26,640 nucleotides of DNA from Smittium mucronatum. Taxonomy: Eukaryota; Kickxellomycota; Harpellomycetes; Harpellales; Legeriomycetaceae. A program made the translations under genes and the position numbers. How positions within the stretch are numbered: position 1 is the stretch's first letter; each line of letters opens with the position of its first letter. The notes under the pieces were generated by a model. The model searched no databases. It was not told where the DNA came from and worked only from the letters and a program-made list of their open reading frames with translations. The DNA lies in assembly GCA_001953115.1 (NCBI GenBank), contig LSSL01004164.1, positions 1 through 26,640 on the forward strand, read 5' to 3'. Below, one piece after another: positions 12,701 to 23,420 of the stretch.

Positions 12701-14736
12701 ATTTCATAAAATTTAAAAAAAGTAGAATTTTCAGAAAAATAAAAATTTAATCAGGTAGGTAAAAAGGGAAATTTAATAGATTTGGTGTATTGAATTATTT
12801 AATTTATAAAAAAATATAAAAATTTTATTGAAAATCCGATAAAAAAATACAATTTATAGAATAATAAGTCTCTTAAATATAAATATTAGATATCATTATC
12901 TTTAATAAAGTATATAATAAAATAAATAAATAAAAAAATTTTCTATAAAAATAAATTGAAAAAGTAGACCTATTTTCACTTACTGGCTAAGATTCTATGA
13001 TCAAATTATATTTACTATAAAAATTTTAGTCAATTTTGAAGTCAAAATAGCTATAAAATTATAAGATTATGTGATTATCAGCATTAACTAATACAACTTT
13101 TATGAATCTTTACTTTTTATAATATATATAATTATAAGGAAAATTGTATTTATTAATTTAAAAATCTATTAATGATATTTTCATCTATTCAAAAATTATT
13201 ACATTATATTAAAAATAAAAATAAAATTATATCACAAAAAATAATAGATATTTTTATAGATATTTTTTTTGATAATATAGAAATAAAAAAATTTTAAATA
13301 ATAACTATAATTTTTTTAATTAGTTTCCAAATAACTATTTACACTTATAAAAAAACAAAATAGAGGTTTTATTAATGAAATTCTTGATAAAAATGACTCA
13401 AATAATGAAAATATTTAATAAGAAACTCTTTTAATAAAAAAATTATCTGAGAAAAAAATATTTAATGGATATTAAAATATTAAAATATATAAATTTTGTA
13501 AGTGTGAACATAGAAATAAACCATGAAAATATAAGAGAGATTCAGTTATAAGTATTTTTTTTAATTGCCTCAGGGATAAAATATTTTATTAATTATTTTT
13601 TAAATAAACAAATAACTATAAATTATTTTTCTTAGAGTAAATTCACATGAAAAATATATTGATAAGAGTATAATAAATATCATATTTTAAACCAAATTTT
13701 TTCAAAGACGCGGTAATATTTTTGTTTATGATTTTGAAACAAAATTAGACTATAAAACTACTCATGCAGGATTTATTTCAAGAAAATATTCTTCCTTTAT
13801 TAAGTTGCAAACTCAATTAAAATTTGCATTGATTTTAGCTATTTTTTGCAAAAATCACATAGAAAATAAAATTTATAACTGATAGACCAAATAATCAGAG
13901 AAATTTTTGGAATTAATTTCACAATTTTAATAATTAAAATATAGATTTGATTTCAATATCTATATATTTGTAATTAAGAGAAAAATAAATACATACTCAA
14001 AATCAAATACAAGAAAATTTACAAAAAAAATTTCAAGAGTGCTCATGATTGATTAAATCTGAGAAAGTTTTTTTTAAAATAAACAATTTTTTTAAAATAA
14101 TTTTTTTAATCAGATAAACAAGTATTTTTCTAAAAAATCTACTTAAAGAGAAGTTTGAAAATATAATCGAAAATATAAAGTATTGTCATATTTCCTTGAT
14201 TAATGTAGAACTATTTATCCAATTATTGAGCATTTAGTAGCATTTAATAAATTTTGTTTCAAAATATATTTAAATTTTACAATTAATATCATTATATTAT
14301 CAAATTAGCCGAAAAAATCAATTTTTTTACTAATAAAATATTTTTGGTTTTAAATACATTAATATAATTTTAATATGAATTGACTATCCCAAAAGCAATA
14401 AGAAAAATATTAAAGTTAAATAAGATTATTTTTTTAATTAAAAAATATAAAATATAATATTAATAAGCTTTATAGCATAAATTTATCAAAAATTTGATGT
14501 CAAATTTCCTATTGAATAGTTAAAAATTTAAATTTTTTTGTGGGCGGAAATCTTTTTATTAAATAATATTATTTTTTCAATGTTTTTAATAAAACATACT
14601 GTATTACTTGAAAGTATAATACTATATGATGATATTTAAATCATAATATGAAAAATAAACTAATACTTCATAAAAGATGAAAAGAAATATTTAGAATAAT
14701 AAAAAAAATTTAATATCTTTATTTTGATGAAATTGA
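9738..14736. other. A/T-rich stretch, nothing recognised
   Basis: About 5 kb of extreme A/T sequence (one row counted was 17% G+C) with homopolymer runs and frequent stops in all frames. I saw no gene, RNA, ordered repeat or TIR. Confidence 0.6.
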
Positions 14737-14835
14737 AATTTTTTTAACTAGTTTTTCATTATAAATATTATAAAAAAAATAATTTTTTTAACTAGTTTTT
14801 CATTATAAATATTATAAAAAAAATAATTTTTTTAA
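14737..14835. repeat. 44-bp tandem duplication
   Basis: Copies begin at 14737 and 14781, with a partial third from 14825. Each has AACTAGTTTTTCATTATAAA and a poly-A run. The two full copies are identical in the shared part. A non-coding slippage-type duplication. Confidence 0.95.
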
Positions 14836-15040
14836 TATTTGTGATAAAAATATAATAAACATTATAAAAATGAATATTAATGTAAATATTTTATTAAAAA
14901 AGTATTAATTTATTAGAATTTTAGCAAAAGATGAATTATTTAAGGGACTAATTTATTATAGTTGACAAGATAGTATAATCAAATAAATGAATAATAAAAC
15001 AAAGTATTAAAAAAGTTATTTTCAAAAGCTGGGATTTGGC

Positions 15041-15107
15041 TCTCTATTTATATCTATACAGTATCTGAGTTTTATTTCATTTGTGAAAAATACATGTAAT
15101 GTAGTCC
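15041..15107 (+). repeat. Dispersed 66-bp repeat, copy 2
   Basis: Same orientation as the copy at 9672-9737, 5.4 kb away. It sits 58 bases left of the inverted repeat arm at 15165. No equivalent is seen outside the other arm at 19415, so it does not appear to belong to that pair. Confidence 0.55.
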
Positions 15108-15164
15108 TTTATAATCGGATCGAAAATCTTATGGGAAAAAAATTTGAAATATTTTTATGTAATT

Positions 15165-15399
15165 TGTAAGGATCAACTATAATGAGATATTTTTTATAAT
15201 AAAAGATAAACGGGATATACCAGCTAAAAATAAAAAAATAGGGAAGGAGACATGTTAAATAATGAGGCCATTCCCAAATAGCTAAGCTTCCTTATTATAC
15301 CACTTTCTATTTTCTAAAAGTCAATTATGCTTATGGGATACTTTCCTTGTTTGGGAGAAATAATCAGTGTGTGTAATGAACCTATTGGGTAACTACATA
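15165..15399 (+). repeat. Left arm of a ~233-bp inverted repeat pair
   Basis: From TGTAAGGATC at its outer edge to CTATTGGGTAACTACATA at its inner edge, this segment aligns to the reverse complement of 19184-19415 along its length. The best block contains TAAGCTTCCTTAT, CTATTTTCTAAAAGT and TTATGCTTATGGGA. It may be a terminal repeat of a 4.25-kb element or one of two inverted copies of a short dispersed element. No open frame is visible in it. Confidence 0.75.
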
Positions 15400-16371
15400 A
15401 TTATCATTTTTGACTTTTAAACGTTTTTTTGAAATTCTTTTAGTAATATGGATTGTTTTTATTGATCTATTAATAAATTAAATGATCTGATTGTCCCCTT
15501 CCTAAGTTTGTAAAAATGAAATATTTTTTAATATGAATTTTGGATATTATTGTATGAAATTTGATTATAAATATATTATTTGACATCAATCGTCTATATG
15601 AAATCAAATTTGTAGAATATTGATAACTAAATAACTACCTATAATTTCATATTTAAAAGTCTACAAAAAAAAAATCTAAATATTTTTTTTAAAAAATATC
15701 GACATTTAAAAAATTTTCAGCGAAAAATATACAACAAATATAAATAGTAAAAATAAATTCAAAAAATATTTGATAGTCATTTTCAAATCTAAAAATTCAT
15801 AATAAAATATTTATTATTAAATTGAGTGTTTTTATAGCTTTATTATGTCATCATCTCTATATTTATTTTTAATTAAAACTTTCATTATTACAATTTTACA
15901 TTTTACTCTAAGATTCAATCTTGAAACTTATTTTATTACTCATTTTTATTGAATATTATGTTAAATAAATTATTATCTACTCAGAACTGAACTCGGACCT
16001 TTTATTATGAAAAAGATATTTTAAATAATGTGTTTTATTCATCAAAATTGAGTTTATTATTTTAAAAATAAATAATTCTTAAATCCAAAATTTTATTAGT
16101 AATATTGAAATTCACGATAGTAAATATAATTTTGTGTTTATATGGTAGTTTTATATATAAATAATTTTTTTTTATTAAAAATTAAAACTGGGTGACTTTT
16201 AAATATTCTTATTTAATAAAATTATATTAGTATAATAGAATAAAAAATGTTTTATTAACAAAAGCAAATAGATTGACAATCATGCCTTTGCAATATATAG
16301 ATAATAATAGCTAAATACCATAATATATTCATGATATATATTAGAATTATGGTTCAGGTATAGTGACTATA
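15400..16371. other. A/T-rich stretch, nothing recognised
   Basis: Interior of the 4.25-kb inverted-repeat block, left of the transposon. There are no open frames of note. If the block was once a single element, its own genes are no longer visible here. Confidence 0.55.
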
Positions 16372-16393
16372 ATTTATAATTGCAATTATAAAT
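16372..16393. other. 22-bp perfect palindrome beside the transposon
   Basis: ATTTATAATTG is followed directly by its reverse complement CAATTATAAAT, with no spacer. It ends 24 bases left of the transposon end at 16417. It could be a cruciform-prone insertion hotspot or simply an A/T-rich coincidence. Confidence 0.7.
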
Positions 16394-16416
16394 ATTATAT
16401 AAATTAAAATAAATTA

Positions 16417-16605
16417 CACCATTCCAAATCAAATTCAAAAAAATAAGCATGATTGTAAAAAATGTAAAATGATTTTGGAAAAAGTAAAAACGATTTGGTA
16501 AATGGTAAAAACGATTTGGTAAATGGTAAAAATGATTTGATTTAATAAAAATTAATATTAATTTAAAAAAAAGTAGATTCGAGTCCAAAAAAAAGTATAT
16601 TTATT
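16417..16605 (+). repeat. Left terminal inverted repeat with 21-bp iterons
   Basis: Starts CACCATTCCAAAT and matches the reverse complement of 18184-18367 over nearly its whole length, including the inner GTCCAAAAAAAAGTA stretch. Four GATTTGGT-like motifs begin at 16471, 16492, 16513 and 16534, exactly 21 bp apart. Between them is GTAAAAACG or a close variant. In Tc1-like elements, repeated motifs in long TIRs bind the transposase helix-turn-helix domain; that role here is inferred. Confidence 0.82.
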
Positions 16606-16654
16606 TTGGGAAAGTAAATAATATTATTTTAAGACCGTTTTTAAGTGCCAACAT

Positions 16655-17690
16655 TCATATCTTTGAGATCAATGGAAGTAGGAAAGAATGAATCGAATGA
16701 CCTATAAAGTTTCGGCAAGTTTCAGGTGAAGCGACAATATATGATTCGTTAATTATCTTTACGATATTCCTAGTCGCCCACTCAATATTTGGATCTCCAT
16801 TTTTTAAAACATAGAAATTGTCAAAAATTTCCTTTCTGATCTCAGATTTTATGACGCTCCAAGCGTTTTCTATTGCATTACGCATAGGGTGACATATGCA
16901 AATATATAAAACTTGAACCTGTGAATATCTAGATACGACGTCAGGTATCCTATTATGACAGGGTGCATTATCCGGAATAATTACAATGCTGAATTGCGAA
17001 ACCCCAAACTGTATTATTCCTCAATCAATCTAGCTATCCACTCGTTACAATCCTCGGATTTAAATTTTATTCTTTTTATTTTGAAATTTATAATCTCAAG
17101 TTGGGAAAGTCCACCTATCGTGTGAACGTTGGTACCTTTGGTTTTTTGTAGTTTGACAGCAACCCCTTTTCCCTTTTTAGATCTCCCTCTAAATCTACGA
17201 ATAAAAAGATTTAAATTACTCTCATCTATATATGAAATTTTTTCCCATGCTAGCCAAATCCTTATATTTTTTTACGTAATCATTTCTTTTTAGCTTTACA
17301 TCCAATGAATTCGTCTGTGTAGGCTCAATATCGATTCCTTTTGTTGTAAATGTTTTATAATTTTAAAGCCATCTAATAGTTTGCTGGCATAATAGCAAAT
17401 CATATTGCAAAAAAAGAAATCCTGAAATTGTTTTAAAGTATATAGAGGATTCTCCTGAATTTTTTTAATCGAAAAATCGGAGTGAACATCAGATATTTTT
17501 TCATACTGACACTACCCCCCCCCCTATTATTAGGAATAGAATTCATAGGTTTTACCCAACTAAATGCAGTTGATTTAAGGATTTTATGGGCATTTATTAA
17601 CCCAGAAAAATTCTCAACATTTTCCGCTGTTTGTAAAATCGAAATCGTATGCTTTTTCAGTGTGTTTTATACTTCCTCCGTGTTAAGATA
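16655..17690 (-). pseudogene. Tc1/mariner-type DDE transposase, broken by frameshifts and stops
   Basis: Reading the minus strand in pieces recovers a transposase of roughly 345 codons, the usual size for the family. An N-terminal helix-turn-helix part lies near 17680-17520, and a second one, with IQENPLYTLKQF, near 17462-17370. A linker with GIDIEPTQTN follows near 17345-17310. The catalytic domain shows YIDES near 17235 (first Asp), PDNAPCHN near 16975-16955 (second Asp) and IENAW near 16870-16858 (Glu). The second Asp and the Glu are separated by 33 residues, close to the 34 typical of Tc1-like enzymes. The frame changes near 17017, near 17240 and upstream of 17470. In-frame stops occur near 17366 and 17675. 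A run of ten C (17515-17524) lies in the N-terminal half. The longest clean piece is the C-terminal part ending at 16655. The remains show cut-and-paste transposition ancestry; the gene is not functional. Confidence 0.88.
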
Positions 17691-18183
17691 GTGTTATTTA
17701 TTTCCGATATTTCAATCACTTTTCTTATAAAATGATTTAATTGATGAGTTTTATATCATAAAAATTTTCAAGCTGCTTATTTATATACATTTTTTTGTTT
17801 CTTTTTAGAAACCATTGTTTTTTTTTTATTTAAAATTTAATTAAGATATAATTATGCGATTTTTTGTGAAATAATTTATATGAATTGTTGAATATTTTAG
17901 ATTAAGAATTTAGTTTTTGTGATTAAATTCAATATGCAGTTGTTCCTATTAAAAGGATTTTAAACCTATACTTAATATGAAACTATTTAAATATATATAG
18001 CTGAAACGGGATATGAATATGGATGTAATAAAAAATTAATTATTAAAAATTTAGAAATTGTGTATATAATCATTATTAATATATCCTCGATTTATTAATT
18101 TGAAAACTGAAATTATGCTTAAAACTTAACTTTTAAATGAATATTCATTGTTTATTAAAATAATATTAATTACTTTCACAAAT

Positions 18184-18367
18184 AAAGCTTACTTTTTTTG
18201 GATTCAAATTCACTTTTTCAAAAATTAATATTACTTTTTATCAAATTATTTTTTCTTTTTATCAAATTATTTTTACTTTTTAACAAATTATTTTTACTTT
18301 TAACCAAATTATTTTTACTTTTTTCACAATCATATGTGCTTTTTAAGAATTTCATTTTGGAATGGTT
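18184..18367 (-). repeat. Right terminal inverted repeat with 21-bp iterons
   Basis: Reverse complement of the left end: it finishes with GGAATGGT and carries GATTCAAATTCAC at its inner side. Four CAAATTA motifs begin at 18242, 18263, 18284 and 18305, again 21 bp apart, which mirrors the left end. The two ends have diverged in spacer bases, but the period is kept. Confidence 0.82.
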
Positions 18368-18408
18368 TACCATTTAAATTATTATATATAAATAAATATT
18401 ATTTATTG

Positions 18409-18640
18409 CACCATTTCAAATAGAATTTAAAAAAAATTGAGACCAAATAAAAAATATAATAAAAAATTTAGATAAAGTAAAAGCAAGTGAAAAATATGCA
18501 AAAATAATGTCCAAATACTTAAATTCAATTTGGTCGTAGTGCATAAAGTTAAAAAAGTGAAAAATAATTCTAATTAAAACGGCCAATTACTCTAAAAGCA
18601 AACTTAAATCCAAATAATGTGAGCCTTATTTGATGCGAAT
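18409..18640 (+). mobile_element. Diverged end of a second, related Tc1/mariner element
   Basis: Begins CACCATTTCAAAT and follows the left TIR of the neighbouring element at lower identity, including AGTAAAAGC and, further in, TTAAATCCAAA. The base pair where a TA duplication would sit (18407-18408) reads TG. It points the same way as the left TIR at 16417, so it stands head to head with the right TIR across a 41-base spacer. I found no transposase remains or opposite end to the right, so this is a fragment. Confidence 0.55.
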
Positions 18641-19183
18641 TAGCAATAGGTATTAATTTGTAATTCTATTATGTTTATTTTGATATAAAATTATTTGAGA
18701 CTTATTTTCCAATAGATATTTTTATTGAGGGAATTTTAGCAATAATTTAAGAAATGCTATAAATTTATAGAAAACGATAAAATTCCTATTCGGCAATTCC
18801 ATTTTTTAAAAATATTTATCAATAAAGTTGATTCAAAAAAAATTTTTCGTTTTGAGATTTTTTTATTACGCAAATTCAATCCTAAATTGAGTTATTTGAA
18901 ATATATACATATTTAATTAAAAAAAGGAATAATTTTCTCATAAAATAAAATTTAGCAAGATTTATACCGATCTAGTTTTTAAAACCTGATATATTTAATA
19001 TCACATTACATTTTAACACTATAAATATCAAAAATTACATTAAAAAAATAAATCGAGTAGAATAATCATATAATCAAGTTAAAATGTATTAGTTATATTT
19101 TTGAAGGATAAATGGGTCATTAAAAAGATTAAATAGAGAAAAATCCATTTTCAATCAGAACTTCTATAAGAAAATCAGCATAG
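18641..19183. other. A/T-rich stretch, nothing recognised
   Basis: Lies between the second transposon-end fragment and the right inverted-repeat arm. No frame, repeat or transposase trace was seen. Confidence 0.55.
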
Positions 19184-19415
19184 ATGTAATGAACCAATAG
19201 ATTCAGTACTCGCATTGAATGTTTCATCCATGAAGAAATTTTCCCATAAGCATAATTTACTTTTAGAAAATAGAAAATGGTATAAATAAGGAAGCTTAGA
19301 CATTTTGGAATGACTAAATTTTCAACTTAACTCTATCCCTAACTTTTACATTTTTAACTAATATATCCTTTTGCCTTTTATTATTAAAATTATCCCATTA
19401 AACCTGATCCTTACA
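19184..19415 (-). repeat. Right arm of the ~233-bp inverted repeat pair
   Basis: Partner of 15165-15399. On the plus strand it starts ATGTAATGAACCAATAG and ends GATCCTTACA. The two arms have almost equal length (235 and 232 bases) and enclose about 3.8 kb with the Tc1/mariner element and its neighbour fragment. A TATA-like TATTTATACC (plus strand TATAAATA) lies inside the arm, so promoter activity is possible but not shown. Confidence 0.75.
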
Positions 19416-20955
19416 TCTCTAATAATCTATTTTTCATTGCATTAGGTTTTTTAATAATTTTTTGTGTTCATATTGCTTGATTCATTAACATATTTTTAAG
19501 CAAGTAGGGAGTAATATTGAAGTTGTGGTAAATAAATTATAGAAATTTCTCTCTTCTGTCATTAAGGCCATACTACCTAAGTCCATCTATGAGGGAAAAG
19601 ATCCCCTATTAAACATAATCTAATATAAAGATTCGTTAATTAATAGAATAAAGGATCTAATTTATTACTTAAGTAATATTAGTAAACTCTTAAATCAGAG
19701 ATTTTCCTGTTGAGCTACATTACGAAAATGTAATGAGTGTAAACTTATAATTACAGAAAGTAAGAGCTTACTAAAGCTTTATAAAGATAATCAGATTGGT
19801 ATACATTTTATTAGATAATTTCCTTATGTTCCAAGAAGTTTAAGACTGAATAAAAGTGATTAATTATTATAAAAATAATATATCTTTGCAGACACAATTA
19901 AAACTCCAGATTTTAAAACAGTTATAAAGATAAAAGTTTTAATTATTAAATGAAAATTAAGAGTAAAATTATTTAAAAAAAAATTTTAATCAAGCTCAAT
20001 AATATTTTATATAATTAATTTATCATTTAAAAAGTAAAAATTAACTAAAATGGTTTAAATATAAGTAAATTTGTTGATGGTTCATTGCAAATCATTTTAT
20101 CTAATAATATATTATCAGATTTTTTTTTGTTTAATTAGCTAATTCTTGAATTTATGAAGATCGCACATTTTTCTTAACTTAATTATTGATTGCGTTGATT
20201 TTTTTAAAAGCTAAATATTTCTCGAAATTCTATAAAAAATAACATAAAATTTTAATTATTTATTTAGACATTATATTAGACAAAATTTTATTTCATTCTT
20301 AACTGCTTGTATATTAAGTTATAAAATTAACTAGAATTATAAGTCAGAATTTGAGCTGGCCAAGTATACTTAATCATTATTGATGTATGATTAACACCAA
20401 TAATTTTATCAACAGCTACTTCAAGATTCAGAAAAGTTTTAGTATTGCATTAAACAGGGGATTTTCGGCAAGGGTTTAAAATTTAAGAAATTATAATAAA
20501 AGGAAAAGTAGGATTTTTAACTTATTTCAATGTGATAGATTCTTAGCTATATGAGGGTAATAATGGTTAAATTTCTATTAGTCAGTACGATAGACAATAA
20601 TTATAAATAATTAAAACTGATCTCTAAAAAATGAACAGCATTATAGTAATATTGACACAGTTCGACTGATATAAAAATTAAAAAAAGATGCAGCAACAAG
20701 GGAAAGATATCCTGTATATTAACAATAGATTTTGATAACGCTAGTAAAATTTGTTTTATTAAAATTTATTTACAAAATTTAGAGAAGCTAAAGTACCTAA
20801 AAAATCACATTACTGACATTTTATTTATTTCTAACTAACTGAATTACAGGACAGTCCAATCCCATTAAGAAATTTATAGATAAAACCCAAAACATTTTTG
20901 AGTATTTTTCTATAAATTTAAACATATATCTACTATTGCATTTCCATACTCGAGT
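19416..20955. other. A/T-rich stretch with faint coding traces
   Basis: Small islands near 19560-19620, 20340-20480 and 20830-20870 are richer in G+C, and short protein-like scraps can be read on both strands, none longer than about 25 codons. A 16-bp palindrome TATTACTTAAGTAATA lies at 19663-19678. No gene can be named. Confidence 0.5.
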
Positions 20956-20985
20956 TAGGGTTAGTGCATATTTGCACTAACCCTA
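20956..20985. other. 13-bp perfect hairpin with telomere-like stem
   Basis: Arms TAGGGTTAGTGCA and TGCACTAACCCTA pair perfectly around a TATT loop. The left arm with its preceding T reads TTAGGGTTAG, which resembles 1.7 telomeric hexamers. The stem is much richer in G+C than its surroundings. Candidates are an RNA hairpin or terminator, a fold-back remnant, or an interstitial telomere-like scrap. No gene lies next to it. Confidence 0.8.
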
Positions 20986-23420
20986 TATTCCAATTTTCAA
21001 TACTCGTTATCTCTATTCAAAAGTCTAATGCATAACACGGGATCTTGAATTTAAAACACAAATAATTTATAGAATATTATTATGTTTCTTTGAAATATTT
21101 TTTTTAATTCCATAAGATTTTATTTTCTTAAAAAACTTAAGTAAACATTATGTTTTTGAATTTAATGTGGTAAAATTTTTCCAAGATCACAATTATAAAT
21201 TATATTAAGAATAATACATGCATAAAAGTTCTATAATTCAATATATTAGAGAAAATTTAATAGTGTAATTGTAGATATTAAAAGTTGTAGCACCATTTTA
21301 TATTTTAATATTGTTATTAATTTTATTTTATTGGATCGCAAACGAAATATATGTAAAAAACAATAATAGTCTTAATAAATTAATTTTTTGTTATTATAAC
21401 TCATTTTCATATTAAATTAAGACTTTGAGGTGTTGAAATAAAAAAAATTTATTAATACAACTGAAAAATTGCTTAAATAGAAACTTTTCGTTTTTTTAAA
21501 TAGTTAATCAATTATTATAATAAATATAAAAATGAAATATTTTATTTTTTGAGCTCGAAAATTATTTTCGGTTTATGTGCAAAAGGATCTATGAACTATC
21601 TTGTTACCCGAATTTTTAATAATATAAAATTTAATATATAACCATTATCATTTATAATGATTTATACACGAAAAATAAATTTGATTTTACTTAAGTAATT
21701 TTAAAAAATAAATAACTCGTATTAATAGCTGAAAAAAAATTATGTGAATATAGTTTTTATTTTAAATAAGCATGCCCTAATTCTAGCTTTTTGGTTTTTA
21801 CAATTAACTAATCATTATAAATTTTAGATATACCACTCTGGAGATATGTTAAAAATTTATTATATATTTATTGTAATTTAATAAAAAGATTGAAGAAATT
21901 TAGGGGTTACTGTTTTAATAATGTTATTTCTACAATATCAACGGCCAATTTTTAAAAATTCACAAGTATTAAAATCAATCGAAAAATTATATTTCTAAGT
22001 CATTATATTTGTATTATTAAGTTTTAAACTTTTTAATAATAAATTCAATATTTTATTATGAAACTTCAAATTTATGCTCCATTAAATTTAATAAAGTTTT
22101 AATTGTTGGAAAAGTGCAATATATTGGGAAATGAATCTAAATAAAAATCTGAATGAAGTTGAAAGCTCATCTAATATTGTCACTGGAATTCTCAGCGGAG
22201 GTATCAAGATAAAAGAACCAATCAATTTTTTAAATATAGAAAGTTCTGAATAAAAAAATGATATATAAATCAAAAAAAGGAAATTCTATATATCAGACAG
22301 TCAAGATAATATTAATGGTTAGTTAGAATAGGTCCTAAAAATTTCTGGTAAATTTGCTGAAATGAAGATGAACTGAGTGAAAATTATATCAAAATCTCGA
22401 AGGACATATATTTTATAATGAAAATATTAATAATTTCCGAAAAAATATGATATAAAAACTGAAAAATAAAAAAAATTTTAAACATTAAATATAAATGAGA
22501 ATCTTAGTCAAAGTGAAATCAGTATAGAAATTTTTTTTGGGTTTATTGAGATAATGTACAATGATATCATTGAAAATTATATTTAATATTATTTTACCGT
22601 TATACACCATTTAATAATTAAATTATAATAAATATATCAATTGAATTGTTTGAATATTCAAATCAAATATAAAAATTAAATTAAATTTGTAATTATAAAT
22701 TATAAAATTATAAAAAGCTAATAAAAATGAAAGGATATACATACTAAAGTTATAATTTAATTCAAGCCATAGTATAGTTCTATAATTTATTTATTTATTC
22801 TTAGTTTGAACTTGTGTAGATAAATATTATTAAATATATTTAATTAACATACTTAATTTTATGATCTATATATTTCCATTTGTATCAAATGAAAAACTCG
22901 AATTCTTTTAATATTGAAGATTTATAATCTAGAGATATTTAATCTTGAAATTTTATTAAAACAGTCACGCAATGAAAAAATAAACTCGATATAAGTGTTC
23001 TTTTAGAAAAAAAACACTTAGATACTTTTAGTATTAAATTTATAATATATACATATAACTACTATTAATAATTGAAAAAGTTCGGAAAAAGAAATTTAAA
23101 ATCAAAATTATTAATTAAATAAATAAGATTTTAAACAAAAATCTTGTAAAATAACCTTTATTTAAAAAATTTTAAACACTAGACTGTTTTTATAATAAAA
23201 ATCCATAATTAAATAACTTGATTTTTATAAAAATTTTCAAATAATATTCTATATTATTATTATAACCTGTTATCCCCATTTTTCCAAACAAAAATATATA
23301 TATTAAAGATTATAAGTGAATACCCTATTAATATTTTCATCGCATGATATACTTATTTTTCTAAGTTTTTTCATTTTTTATACTATATAAAATTTTGCTT
23401 AGTTTTTTCCATTTACCCCA
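20986..23420. other. A/T-rich stretch, nothing recognised
   Basis: Contains one 61-codon minus-strand frame (22088-22273) of background-like composition with no recognisable motif. The last 170 bases may hold a strongly diverged extra copy of the 175-bp repeat. Otherwise empty. Confidence 0.5.

Larger units (their letters stand above)
16417..18367 (-). mobile_element. Decayed Tc1/mariner (IS630 superfamily) DNA transposon
   Basis: A 1,951-bp element bounded by long terminal inverted repeats that begin ACCATTCC on the left and end GGAATGGT on the right. One base outside each end is a TA dinucleotide (16415-16416 and 18368-18369), as expected for TA target duplication in this superfamily. Inside is one minus-strand transposase pseudogene (16655-17690) and no other gene. 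The transposase part is clearly richer in G+C than the flanks, so the insertion is younger than the surrounding A/T decay. It lies inside a larger inverted-repeat pair (15165-15399 and 19184-19415), and a diverged end of a related element starts 41 bases to its right. With the transposase broken it cannot move by itself. Confidence 0.85.

Noticed and set aside
16367..16588. 73-codon minus-strand frame with an internal repeated peptide
   Set aside because: Covers the transposon's left TIR; the peptide repeat is just the 21-bp iterons read in one frame.
17482..17691. 69-codon plus-strand frame
   Set aside because: Lies antisense to the N-terminal part of the broken transposase, whose minus-strand translation fits the family.
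18226..18234. TAATATTAC, the geminivirus-type origin nonanucleotide (also on the minus strand at 19673-19681)
   Set aside because: At this A/T content about three matches are expected by chance in the window on both strands. Neither is in the loop of a stem, and both are more than 4 kb from the Rep-like gene.
19683..19745. Minus strand reads GTAGCTCAACAGG, which resembles a tRNA D-arm
   Set aside because: The D stem does not close, no seven-base anticodon loop with a paired stem can be drawn, and no T-arm follows. Likely coincidence or an unrecognisable relic.
22088..22273. 61-codon minus-strand frame
   Set aside because: No motif, background-like composition and no neighbouring support.
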